From positions 1 to 7,847 of the forward strand of contig CAZSFD010000139.1 of NCBI GenBank assembly GCA_964606085.1: a stretch of DNA of 7,847 bases, written 5' to 3'. A program made the position numbers and the translations under genes. The stretch's first letter is position 1. Each line of letters opens with the position of its first letter. Positions 1-7,146 of this stretch are shown here, in pieces. The notes under the pieces were generated by a model, which saw only the letters and a list, made by a program, of their open reading frames with translations, was not told the DNA's origin and made no database searches. The DNA is from CAIQJJ01 sp964606085 (lineage in GTDB: Bacteria; Chloroflexota; Anaerolineae; Anaerolineales; UBA4823).

Positions 1-2
1 CG

Positions 3-794
3 GCCCCCGGCTTCACCTTCACCGACTTTCTCACCCATGCCCTGCCAGTGGTGGTTGTCACGTGGTTCGTCGCATTGGGTTCTTTGCGTTACCTTTTCCG
101 CCGCGAGTTGAGCATAAAACCGCCCGATGCCGAGGCCCTGTTGCAGCTCAACCCGGGCGAATCGCTGGATGACCCCAAAAACGCCCGACGGGTGCTGATG
201 GTATTGGCTGGCGCGATTGCGCTGTTCTTTTTGGAAGACACATTCCATCTCAGCCCGGCCTTCATTGCCCTGGGGGCAGCGGCGGTTGGGCTGGTGTGGG
301 TGCGGCCCGATGTCAACGAAGTGCTGCACCGGGTGGAATGGGGGGTGCTGATCTTCTTCGGGGCGTTGTTTGTGATGGTGGGCGGCCTGGAAGCCTCTGG
401 CGCACTGGAAGGGCTGGTGGCCGTGTTAGACGCCATCCACATTATTCCCGATATTCTCTTTGGCGTGGTGTTAATCTGGTTCTCGGCAGGGCTTTCAGCT
501 TTCGTGGATAATGTGCCGATCACCATTGCGCTGATCCCGGTGCTGCAGGGCCTGGCTGCCAAAGGGATCAATGTTTTACCCTTCTGGTGGGCATTAGCCT
601 TTGGCGCAGGGTTTGGCGGCAACGGCACAATCATCGGCTCTACGGCCAACATCGTCGTCGCCAGTCTGTCTGAACGCACACGCAACCCGATCACCCCATC
701 CTTATGGAACAAACGCGGTCTGCCGATCATGCTCATTTGCTGCACAGTTGCCAGCCTGCTGTACTTGCTGTTGTATCCAATTTTCACCCGTTGA
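3..794 (+). CDS. ArsB/NhaD/SLC13-type permease, C-terminal part (5' truncated by window edge)
   Basis: This is an integral membrane transporter of the ion transporter superfamily (CitMHS/ArsB/NhaD/SLC13 type), probably moving an anion or exchanging Na+/H+ across the cytoplasmic membrane. The substrate cannot be read from sequence. The frame is open to the left edge, giving 263 visible residues. A GTG at 48 could be taken as a start, but the 15 upstream residues (GFTFTDFLTHALP) fit the family, so the true start lies outside the window. Hydrophobic segments fall at about residues 14-33, 64-77, 84-100, 112-128, 147-180, 194-222 and 240-261. Two signatures are typical of the family: SAFVDNVPITIALIP (DNVP at about 169-172) and GAGFGGNGTIIGSTANIVV (GGNGT at about 205-209), the paired substrate/ion-binding hairpins. 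Family members usually have over 400 residues, so roughly the C-terminal half is seen. It ends with TGA and converges on the amylase gene. Confidence 0.85.
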   Translation, partial: APGFTFTDFLTHALPVVVVTWFVALGSLRYLFRRELSIKPPDAEALLQLNPGESLDDPKNARRVLMVLAGAIALFFLEDTFHLSPAFIALGAAAVGLVWVRPDVNEVLHRVEWGVLIFFGALFVMVGGLEASGALEGLVAVLDAIHIIPDILFGVVLIWFSAGLSAFVDNVPITIALIPVLQGLAAKGINVLPFWWALAFGAGFGGNGTIIGSTANIVVASLSERTRNPITPSLWNKRGLPIMLICCTVASLLYLLLYPIFTR

Positions 795-814
795 CCTGTT
801 GATATACCAGTCGC

Positions 815-837
815 CATGCCGGGCATTCGCCGGCGTG
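815..837. other. Small GC-rich hairpin in the convergent intergenic region
   Basis: CATGCCGG (815-822) pairs with CCGGCGTG (830-837), including one G-U pair, around a 7-nt loop. It lies 20 bases after the permease stop. No T-run follows, so it is not a classical terminator. It could protect the 3' end of the mRNA, be one copy of a dispersed REP-like repeat, or be chance. Nothing else is evident between 795 and 886. Confidence 0.3.
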
Positions 838-886
838 TTCAAGGGATGAAAATGTAAGGAAGAATTTCATTCGTAAGGTATTAACG

Positions 887-922
887 AAACAAAGGGCCAG
901 TTGATCAACTGGCCCTTTGTTT
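887..922. terminator. Bidirectional intrinsic terminator (perfect 36-bp palindrome)
   Basis: The stretch is a perfect inverted repeat with 18-base arms centred on TGATCA; the arm core is AAAGGGCCAGTTGA. As RNA it would fold into a stem of about 16 bp with a 4-base loop. The + strand reads on into TTTGTTTGTTG and the - strand into TTTGTTTCGTT, so both sides carry a T-rich tail. It sits between the convergent permease (stop 794) and amylase (stop 945) genes and can serve both. The symmetry could alternatively be a protein-binding site, but position and tails favour termination. Confidence 0.85.
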
Positions 923-944
923 GTTGAGAGAATGAAACGGTCGC

Positions 945-3900
945 TTACGGCGTGCCTGACCTGGCGATGATCGGGAAGAAGAAGTAGTAGATCGGTTCTT
1001 CGGGCCTGGCAGCCGTGGTAAAGCTCGCCGAGAAGTCCACCTGCTGCACATCGCCGCCGGCATCGAGCAAGGCGCTGGCGGTGATGGTGTAGGGGGTGTT
1101 CCAATCCAGGGCGAGGGTGGGGGTGAAGGTCAGCGTGAGCGTGGCAGCATCGTAATGGAAAGTTCCTGTCACCACGCCCGCTGGGCCGGTCAGCACGAAG
1201 GCGCTGTCGGCGGGCATGGCCTGGCTCCACGTCAGGCTGACGGTGCTGGTCACGGGGACATCTACCGCGCCGTCCAACGGGCTGGCGGCGAGGACGAGCG
1301 GGTCAAGCCAATTGGCGACGGTATCGGTAAGAAGCTGCGTGCCATCTGTGCCGTAGGTGATGGTCACCTGGCGGGTGGCGATGGCGGCGTTGCCATCGGC
1401 GGCGGTCTCCAGCGTGGCCGCGCGGCCACGCGTGTAGACGTATTCGATGACCGTATCTTCCAGGATGTTCAGCGTGGCCGTCCAGTGGGTGCTGTTGGCC
1501 TGGGTGAGCATCTGCTCGCCGACCGTGCCAGAGATGTATACCGTTCCAGGGGTGAAATCTGGCACAGCTACATCGAAGGTCACGGCCACGGCGCGCGGTT
1601 CAGCCGGTGAAACCGTGTGGAAGGTGGACAGGAAAGGCACTTGCTGGTTGTCGCCGCCAGCATCTTGCTTGCCGCTGGCGGTGACGGTGTAGGTGGTGTT
1701 CGCATCCAGGGCCAGGGTGGGCGTGAAGGTGACGGTGTAGCTCGCCGGGTCGTAGGCGAATGTGCCAGCCACCGCACCCGCTGGCCCGCTGACCGCAAAC
1801 GTGCTGTTGGCGGGCATGGCCTGACTCCAGGCCAGGCTGACCGTGTTCTCCACGGGTACGCCAGTGGCCTGATCGGCCGGGCTGACGCCGACCACGATGG
1901 GATCACGCCAGTTGGCGACGGTGACGCTGATGACATGGGTGGCGTTCATGCCATAGGCAATGGTGGCCTGGCGGTTGGCGATTTCGCCGTTGCCGTCAGC
2001 TTCTTTCTCCACCGTGTCCCACGAGCCGCGGGCAAATTTATATTCGATGCGCGTGCCATCCAAAATCGGCAATGTCAACGTCCAGTGTGTGCTGTCCACC
2101 GGTTGCAGCGCCTGACCGCCGGGGTTCCAACTGGGGATGCCCGGAACCGAACCGGCGATGTAGACCGTGCCGGGGGTGAAATCGGGCACGGTGACCTGGA
2201 AGGTGACGCTGACGACGCGCGGTTCGGCGGTGGCGGTGACGATGTTCGAGGCGGTCGAGAAGTTGAAGCTGGTGTCGAAGGCGACGAGGTAGTAATCGTA
2301 GGTCTGGTCGGTGAAGACGTCAGTATCGGTGTAGCTGGTGGGGCTGCCGAACAGCCGGGCGATGCGCACGTAGCCGCCGGGGCCGAGCCGTTCGGGCGGG
2401 TGTAGCTGGCGGTAGAGGTCATACCCGGCCAGGTCGGGGTCGGCGTTGGCATCCCAGCACAGCGAGATGCTGCTGGCGGTCGTCCCGGCGACACAGGCGT
2501 TTTGCGGCGGGTTGGGGGCGGTCACGTCGTCGCTGGCGATGACGTGCATCAGGCCGTAGTTGCCGTTATCACCTGGGCCACCGATGTCGGAGATATGCCA
2601 CGTCGCGCCGCCATCGCTGCTCCAGCGCGTGGCGTAGTGGTAATCACCCACGGCATCGGGGAGGAGCGTCGTGACATATTGATCATTGTTGTTATCCGCC
2701 TGGTCGTAGGTCATCTCCACCCATTGCCATTCGGTGGTCAGTGTGCCAGAGATGCCATAGCCCACCTGGGCGCGGATGCCCTCTGCCGGGCCTGCGCCGC
2801 CGGTGAAACCATTGATCCACAATTGGCCGTAGATGTTTTGGGTGGGGGTGATGGTGCTGATGGTGTGTTCGAACTCATGCGGCCATTGCAGGTTGTACCA
2901 GGCGCTGCCCAGATCGTGCTGCGGCGTGCCAGAGGCTTCATTGGAGTTGCCACTGACCAGGCCGTTGCTGTCGTTGCGGCTGACCACCACATAGTAGTAA
3001 TCGGTGGCATTGGTCAGGCCGGTGTCGGTGAAGACGGTGCTGGCAGACGCGCCGACGAGCGCATATCCGCCGCCGCTGAGCAGGCTGCGGTAGATGTCGT
3101 AGCTGCTGGCGTCGAGGGCGGCGCTCCAACGGAGGACGAGTTCGGCGTTGTTCTCATCGGTCACGGCCAGGTCGCTGACGGCTGCCGGGGGCGCATCCAC
3201 CGCGGCGGTGGGGATCAGCAGCGCGCCGCTGCGTTCGGCCACCTCTACCACGAGCAAGCCTTCGGCAGTGACGGTGTAGGCGGCGCTATCCAATACGTTG
3301 ACGAACTGCGTACCATACGGCAGATAGCCGGCCACATCCACCGCAACCGTCTGCGACACGTCGGCGCGGTTCATCACCACCACGGCCGCGTTGCTGTGGT
3401 CAGCCAGCTTGCGCCCGTAAGCGTAGATGCCGTTGGCATCGTCGCTCAGGAGTGGGTCGAAGCTGCCGGTGCGCAGGGCGGGGTTGGCGTTGCGCGTATC
3501 GGCGAGCAGTTTGTAGTAGTTGTAGAGCGCATCCTGGTTGGTTTGCGATTGCAGGAAGCTGTAAAACGGCTGGACGCCGGTTTGATCGAGCCAGGGGTAG
3601 GGGATGCGGTTGTAGGGATCATCCTGCCAGCGGACGCCATCATAGGTGATCGGGCCGATGTTGCCCACTTCATCGCCGTAGTAGATGGTGGGCGCGCCGG
3701 GCAGGGTCATTTGCAGGATCGCCACGCCCTTCAAGCGCTGGATCGCATCGGACCAATCGTAATTGGGGTTGTCGAGCAGCGTGTCATCGGTGCCGGTGGC
3801 GGCGTTGTGGTCGAGCATGAACAGCGGACGGTTGGTATCGTGGCTGCCCAGCAGGTTCATCATGGCGTAGAGCGCTTCGGGCGGGTAGCGTTCGATCCAG

Positions 3901-6900
3901 TTGAGCAGGCGTTCGTCGAGTTCGGACGGGTCGAGGGGGTTGATCAAACCCGCCGAACTGCCGGTATTGTGGTCGTTATCTTCAAAGGGCGTGTCGCGGA
4001 AGAAACCGAGCATGGCGCTGCTGTACTGGTAGTTCATCACGGCGTCCCACTCGTTGCCGAGCAGCCAGGAGGAGGCATTGCCCCATTCCTCGCCGACGAC
4101 GTAGGTTTCGGTGTAGACGCTGTGCAGGGCGGCGCGGAAGCCTTCCCAGTAATCGTTGCTGGCGTCATTGGTCACGCCGGGGTCTACATCGCCGCCCACG
4201 TCGAGACGCCAACCCGCTGCCCCCTGATCGATCCAATAGGGGCCAATCGAACTGGTGCCATTGGCCCAGATCAGGTCGCGCACGGGCTGGCTGGTGGCGC
4301 GCAGCTTAGGCAGGCTGTCGTAACCCCACCAGCTTTCGTAGGTGGCGGCGTTGGGAATGCCCGTCGAACCGGCACAGGTTCCCGTGCCAGGGGCGACATC
4401 GGTGAAGTAGTACCAGTCGCGATAGGGGCTGGTGTGGCTCTCACACGCGCCCAGGCTGGCATAGCGCTCGTAGCGGTCGAAGTAGATGCTGTCAGACGAG
4501 GTGTGGTTGAACACGCCATCGAGGATCAACTGGATGCCGCGGTCGTGCGCTTCAGCCGCCAGGGTTTGGAAAGTCGCCAGGTCGCCGAAGTTGTCATCAA
4601 TGATGCTGTAATCGGTCGCGTCGTACTTGTGATTGGAGGGGGCCTCGAAGATGGGGTTGAGGTAGATAGCGGTGACGCCCAGGGTTTCGAGGTAATCGAG
4701 TTTGTCAATCAGCCCTTGCAGGTCGCCGCCGTAGAAGTTCTGGCTGTACGTGCCGGTGCAAGCGGGGTCGCTGTCGTCGCGCGGATCGCAGATGGCGGCG
4801 TTCCAATCGGCGGTGTTGGAGCGGAAGGTGGTGCCGCGCGGGTCATCGTAGAAGAACTCACCTTCGGCGGGGTTGTTGGTCTCGTCGCCATCGCGGAAGC
4901 GGTCGGTGAAGACCTGGTAGATGACGGCATTCTTGACCCAATCGGGGGTGTGGTAGGCGGGGTCGTAGACGGTGAGTTGCCAGGAATTATCCTGACTGCT
5001 GCCGAAGGTCTGGCCCCAACCACCCATGCGGGCGGCGTCATCTTCATAGTAGGCGGTGGCGCTGCCATCGCTGACGATGAAGCGATACCAATAGACGGTG
5101 GGGTCAACGCCGACATTGAAGGTGTAGGCCCAGTATTCGTGCGTGCCATCGCTGACGACGCGGGTCATATCGGCGAGCATCTCGGCATTGGTGCGGTCGT
5201 TGTACAGGCGCACCTTGACGCCGGTCAGGTCATTGGCGGCAGCGCGCAGGCGCAGCGTGACTACCGTGCTGCTGACGACCGCGCCAAAGGGGGTGCGGTA
5301 GAGGCCATCGCGGCTGTTGTGGCCGAGTTCGCTCCACCAGATGTTGTCATCCTGGCTGGCGCCATAGGTGACATGACGGACGATCTCTTCGGTGTTGCTG
5401 CCATCGGTGGCGGTGACGGTGATGGTGTTGGAACCGGCAATCAGTGTGACGGGCTGGGTGAAGGCGCCGCTGGCATCCAGGGCGGGGGTAAACCAGGCCG
5501 CGCTGTTGAGGTCTACGGTGACGGTGACGCCCTCTGCCGGGCTGACTTCGCCGGTCACATCCATGCCAGGCACGGCAAAGGCCTGCCCCTCGCCGGGTGC
5601 AGTAACGGAGAGCGCTAAGGATTGCGGGGGATAGATCAGGAAGGCGGAGAGGGTGGTGGTATCACCGCTCCAATCGGGGTCATCGTAGGCCACATTGGGG
5701 TCCGAAGGAACACTATCCTGGGCGTGGCCGTTGCTGCCCGTGGTGAAGGCTTCGAGGGCGATGTGCGCCGGGCTGCCGAGAGCGGCTTTGGGGATTTTGT
5801 ACTCGATCCAATCGTTCGCCGCGCCATAGCCCTGCGCCCCGCCAACCGAACCCAGGGTGGGATAATCCCAACCGCTGCCGTTCCAGGTGGTCAGTTGAGC
5901 GTCTTGCAGGGTGTCGTTGTCGTTATGAAAAACGTACAGGGCATATTCGGGCAGGTGGGCAGAAACAGCAGCCACCGCCCGCCCCCACGGGTCGCTGGTT
6001 GCGCCGGAGCCATCCACCAGGTCAGTATCGAGGTAGATGCCGTAGGTCATGCCCCAGTTGGAGGCGAAAGCGTCGAAGCCGAGGTAGTAGTTGTCGGCAT
6101 CTTCGACCAGGTATAGGCCGTTGAGGTCGAGGTTCACTTCGCTCATATCGCCGAGGGGGTCTTCAGCAATCGGGCTGCCCCAAATTTGGTCGCGCTCGCC
6201 ATCTATGAGCGGTGCGCCAAATTGGGTGGAAACGTCGAGATCGGCCTGGCTGCCCCAATCGGTAGCGTTCCAATCGTCGGCAGGGTTGTTGATCGTATCC
6301 TGGGCATTGTCGCCGCCGCCCCCGCCGGTATCCCACACTTCGATCCAAATGGTCTCAGGGCTGCCGATGGCGCTTTTGGCGAGCTTCCATTCGATGACGG
6401 ATGTGCTGCCCGCCCCGATGGCCGCCTCGCTCAACTGGCTGGCGCTGCCCCAATCCCAGGCAGTCGTTCCCTGGTTCCAGGGGACAACCTGGGTATGGCC
6501 GGTGTCATAGGGCGGCGAATCGACCCACGAATAGATCGCAAATTCGGGCTTGTGCGGGTCGTTGACAATGACATTGCGCCCCCAGGCATCGCTGGTGGCA
6601 CCGTTGGCGTCGTTGGTAGTGTCTAGGTAAAGGGCATATTTGCCCCAGTTATTGGCCGCCAGGTCGGTATTGACGGTGAAGGCAAAGTAGACATAGGCGG
6701 CATCTTGCGCAGCATACAGGGCCAGCAAGTCCATGGGGAAGTTGCCTTGCGGCGCATCTGCCGGGTCGCTGGCAATCGGGTCGCCGTAGAGGGGATCGAT
6801 CACCCCATCTACCACGGGCGAGCCGAACCCAGCGGGCGCTTGTTGTGGCACACTGCCAGCCGCGGCCAGCACGCGCGGCGGGTTAAACGGTGCTGCTGAC

Positions 6901-6977
6901 CCGAAAGAGAACGAGGTCAACAGCGTGAGTAAAAGAAGGGTATGGATGATTTTGGAAAGGGTAGGTTGGAATTTCAC
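945..6977 (-). CDS. Secreted multidomain amylopullulanase-like GH13 alpha-glucanase
   Basis: A secreted enzyme of about 2010 residues, predicted to cut alpha-1,4 and possibly alpha-1,6 bonds in starch, pullulan or glycogen outside the cell. Order by residue: signal peptide 1 to about 29 (MKFQPTLSKIIHTLLLL start, possible cut after GSA/SAA); two DOMON/glucodextranase-C-like domains at about 52-253 and 254-448; Ig-like glucodextranase-B-like 452-535; CBM34-like 541-672; GH13 barrel 677-1165; C-terminal beta domain to 1257; FnIII 1261-1352; unassigned beta-rich domain 1353-1478; FnIII 1484-1584; [CBM20-like + Big_5-like] 1585-1792 and again 1793-1990; tail IYYFFFPIIARSGTP. The N-terminal half resembles Thermoanaerobacter-type amylopullulanases (GH13_39), for example in HKYDATDY and DGVFNHTS. 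The GTG start at 6977 is chosen because AGGAGG lies 5 bases upstream and a signal peptide follows at once. An in-frame ATG at 7034 has no ribosome binding site and would put 19 residues before the signal. No SLH or LPXTG anchor is seen. Subfamily and substrate are inferred. Confidence 0.92.
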   Translation of the reverse strand: MKFQPTLSKIIHTLLLLTLLTSFSFGSAAPFNPPRVLAAAGSVPQQAPAGFGSPVVDGVIDPLYGDPIASDPADAPQGNFPMDLLALYAAQDAAYVYFAFTVNTDLAANNWGKYALYLDTTNDANGATSDAWGRNVIVNDPHKPEFAIYSWVDSPPYDTGHTQVVPWNQGTTAWDWGSASQLSEAAIGAGSTSVIEWKLAKSAIGSPETIWIEVWDTGGGGGDNAQDTINNPADDWNATDWGSQADLDVSTQFGAPLIDGERDQIWGSPIAEDPLGDMSEVNLDLNGLYLVEDADNYYLGFDAFASNWGMTYGIYLDTDLVDGSGATSDPWGRAVAAVSAHLPEYALYVFHNDNDTLQDAQLTTWNGSGWDYPTLGSVGGAQGYGAANDWIEYKIPKAALGSPAHIALEAFTTGSNGHAQDSVPSDPNVAYDDPDWSGDTTTLSAFLIYPPQSLALSVTAPGEGQAFAVPGMDVTGEVSPAEGVTVTVDLNSAAWFTPALDASGAFTQPVTLIAGSNTITVTATDGSNTEEIVRHVTYGASQDDNIWWSELGHNSRDGLYRTPFGAVVSSTVVTLRLRAAANDLTGVKVRLYNDRTNAEMLADMTRVVSDGTHEYWAYTFNVGVDPTVYWYRFIVSDGSATAYYEDDAARMGGWGQTFGSSQDNSWQLTVYDPAYHTPDWVKNAVIYQVFTDRFRDGDETNNPAEGEFFYDDPRGTTFRSNTADWNAAICDPRDDSDPACTGTYSQNFYGGDLQGLIDKLDYLETLGVTAIYLNPIFEAPSNHKYDATDYSIIDDNFGDLATFQTLAAEAHDRGIQLILDGVFNHTSSDSIYFDRYERYASLGACESHTSPYRDWYYFTDVAPGTGTCAGSTGIPNAATYESWWGYDSLPKLRATSQPVRDLIWANGTSSIGPYWIDQGAAGWRLDVGGDVDPGVTNDASNDYWEGFRAALHSVYTETYVVGEEWGNASSWLLGNEWDAVMNYQYSSAMLGFFRDTPFEDNDHNTGSSAGLINPLDPSELDERLLNWIERYPPEALYAMMNLLGSHDTNRPLFMLDHNAATGTDDTLLDNPNYDWSDAIQRLKGVAILQMTLPGAPTIYYGDEVGNIGPITYDGVRWQDDPYNRIPYPWLDQTGVQPFYSFLQSQTNQDALYNYYKLLADTRNANPALRTGSFDPLLSDDANGIYAYGRKLADHSNAAVVVMNRADVSQTVAVDVAGYLPYGTQFVNVLDSAAYTVTAEGLLVVEVAERSGALLIPTAAVDAPPAAVSDLAVTDENNAELVLRWSAALDASSYDIYRSLLSGGGYALVGASASTVFTDTGLTNATDYYYVVVSRNDSNGLVSGNSNEASGTPQHDLGSAWYNLQWPHEFEHTISTITPTQNIYGQLWINGFTGGAGPAEGIRAQVGYGISGTLTTEWQWVEMTYDQADNNNDQYVTTLLPDAVGDYHYATRWSSDGGATWHISDIGGPGDNGNYGLMHVIASDDVTAPNPPQNACVAGTTASSISLCWDANADPDLAGYDLYRQLHPPERLGPGGYVRIARLFGSPTSYTDTDVFTDQTYDYYLVAFDTSFNFSTASNIVTATAEPRVVSVTFQVTVPDFTPGTVYIAGSVPGIPSWNPGGQALQPVDSTHWTLTLPILDGTRIEYKFARGSWDTVEKEADGNGEIANRQATIAYGMNATHVISVTVANWRDPIVVGVSPADQATGVPVENTVSLAWSQAMPANSTFAVSGPAGAVAGTFAYDPASYTVTFTPTLALDANTTYTVTASGKQDAGGDNQQVPFLSTFHTVSPAEPRAVAVTFDVAVPDFTPGTVYISGTVGEQMLTQANSTHWTATLNILEDTVIEYVYTRGRAATLETAADGNAAIATRQVTITYGTDGTQLLTDTVANWLDPLVLAASPLDGAVDVPVTSTVSLTWSQAMPADSAFVLTGPAGVVTGTFHYDAATLTLTFTPTLALDWNTPYTITASALLDAGGDVQQVDFSASFTTAARPEEPIYYFFFPIIARSGTP
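1008..2225 (-). repeat. Tandem duplication of a [CBM20-like + Big_5-like] unit, about 600 bp per unit
   Basis: Unit A covers 1602-2225 (residues 1585-1792) and unit B about 1008-1601 (1793-1990). In the Big_5 part the two line up at exactly 600 bp offset with no gap. Counting 1081-1140 against 1681-1740, and 1201-1260 against 1801-1860, gives 48 of 60 bases identical in each. Both CBM20-like halves start EPR..V.VTF and share VPDFTPGTVYI. Unit B has lost 8 residues around the SWNP loop of unit A. Unit A keeps the three aromatic/lysine positions of CBM20 site 1 (W1617, K1647, W1653). Big_5 modules (SLAWSQAMPA / SLTWSQAMPA) act as spacers. The likely role is holding the enzyme on starch granules. 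Confidence 0.8.
3483..4949 (-). other. GH13 catalytic (beta/alpha)8 barrel region
   Basis: Residues of about 677-1165 of the large enzyme hold the GH13 conserved regions. Region I is DGVFNH (D820, N824, H825). Region II is GWRLDV with R924 and nucleophile D926. Region III is VVGEEWG with acid/base E963. Region IV is LLGSHD with H1046 and transition-state stabiliser D1047. IYQVFTDRF marks the barrel start, GVTAIYLNPIF a beta strand, and GAPTIYYGDEVG the late barrel. Domain B ends in SLPKLR (L889-R893), where cyclomaltodextrinase/neopullulanase relatives often have MPKLN. Paired cysteines C730/C740 and C845/C868 flank loop insertions and probably form disulfides in the exported protein. All three catalytic carboxylates are present, so it should be active. 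Confidence 0.88.
5634..6824 (-). repeat. Diverged duplication of the N-terminal DOMON/glucodextranase-C-like domain
   Basis: Residues of about 52-253 and 254-448 of the enzyme are two copies of one beta-sandwich domain. Shared landmarks in order are GSPVVDG / GAPLIDG, YALYLDT / YGIYLDT, GATSDAWGR / GATSDPWGR, PEFAIYSW / PEYALYVF, W..G.....A..GA.....IEWKL / IEYKI, KSAIGSP / KAALGSP, then an Asp-rich end. Similar pairs occur before the catalytic domain in amylopullulanases and at the C-terminus of glucodextranase, where a carbohydrate- or surface-binding role has been proposed. The similarity is clear in protein but weak in DNA, so this duplication looks older than the C-terminal one. Confidence 0.7.
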
Positions 6978-6982
6978 AGTAG

Positions 6983-6988
6983 CCTCCT
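6983..6988 (-). promoter_or_regulatory. Shine-Dalgarno site of the amylase gene
   Basis: Read on the - strand this is a full AGGAGG followed by CTACT and then GTG at 6977. The 5-base spacing and perfect match fix the start at this GTG rather than at the in-frame ATG at 7032-7034. Confidence 0.9.
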
Positions 6989-7004
6989 GGAAAGAGAACC
7001 CAAC

Positions 7005-7058
7005 CAGCAGCAACCTGCTGCCAGGCCGGGACATGCTGCCCGAAAGAACACAGGCAGC
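7005..7058 (-). other. Possible hairpins in the amylase mRNA 5' leader
   Basis: On the - strand CAGCAG (7020-7015) can pair with CTGCTG (7010-7005) over a GTTG loop, and GCTGCC (7058-7053) can pair with either of two GGCAGC copies (7040-7035 or 7022-7017). A short CCTGG (7025-7021) also complements CCAGG (6990-6986), which overlaps the ribosome binding site. This could modulate translation, but the stems are short and no known riboswitch is recognised. Confidence 0.25.
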
Positions 7059-7098
7059 TACGATACTGTTTCTGGCTTATGCACAATGGCAACCAGGA

Positions 7099-7104
7099 AA
7101 TATA
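7099..7104 (-). promoter_or_regulatory. Candidate -10 box for the amylase gene
   Basis: TATATT on the - strand, about 120 bases before the GTG start and overlapping the proximal operator. No convincing -35 box is found 16-18 bases upstream. The promoter may therefore be weak or activator-dependent, or lie elsewhere in the 7100-7200 stretch. The assignment rests mainly on position and AT-richness. Confidence 0.3.
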
Positions 7105-7123
7105 GTTTACCACTAAACGATAT
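7100..7123. promoter_or_regulatory. Operator-like palindrome O1
   Basis: ATATAGTTTA (7100-7109) and TAAACGATAT (7114-7123) form 10-base inverted arms with one mismatch around CCAC. It shares 20 of 22 bases with O2, one 23-bp period away. It overlaps the candidate -10 of the amylase gene, so a bound protein would be expected to repress it. The regulator is not encoded in the window. Confidence 0.65.
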
Positions 7124-7146
7124 TTTAGTTTACCCCTAAACTATAT
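7123..7146. promoter_or_regulatory. Operator-like palindrome O2
   Basis: TAGTTTA (7126-7132) and TAAACTA (7137-7143) are perfect 7-base inverted arms around CCCC; weaker symmetry extends outward. It is the second copy of O1 on the same strand and in the same orientation. It lies 22 bases before the -35 box of the rightward promoter, so it could influence both divergent genes. The TTTAG/CTAAA symmetry is reminiscent of operators of ROK-type sugar regulators such as XylR, but this is only a resemblance. Confidence 0.65.

Noticed and set aside
784..1230. 148-codon frame on the - strand running past the amylase stop
   Set aside because: It overlaps the 3' end of the amylase in another frame and crosses the terminator. 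The translation is Arg/His/Leu-rich shadow sequence.
1008..2225. The 600-bp repeat as a mobile element or CRISPR-like array
   Set aside because: The repeat stays in frame within one protein and matches module boundaries, so it is a domain duplication.
2502..5618. A 1038-codon open frame on the + strand, antisense to the amylase gene
   Set aside because: It lies wholly opposite a gene with clear domains. Its translation is Val/Gly/Ala/His/Ile-rich and low in lysine, as expected when a GC-rich gene is read backwards in codon register, and it shows no known motif.
7032..7034. In-frame ATG as start of the amylase, 19 codons earlier
   Set aside because: It has no ribosome binding site and would place extra residues ahead of an otherwise standard signal peptide. 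The GTG at 6977 has AGGAGG at 5 bases.
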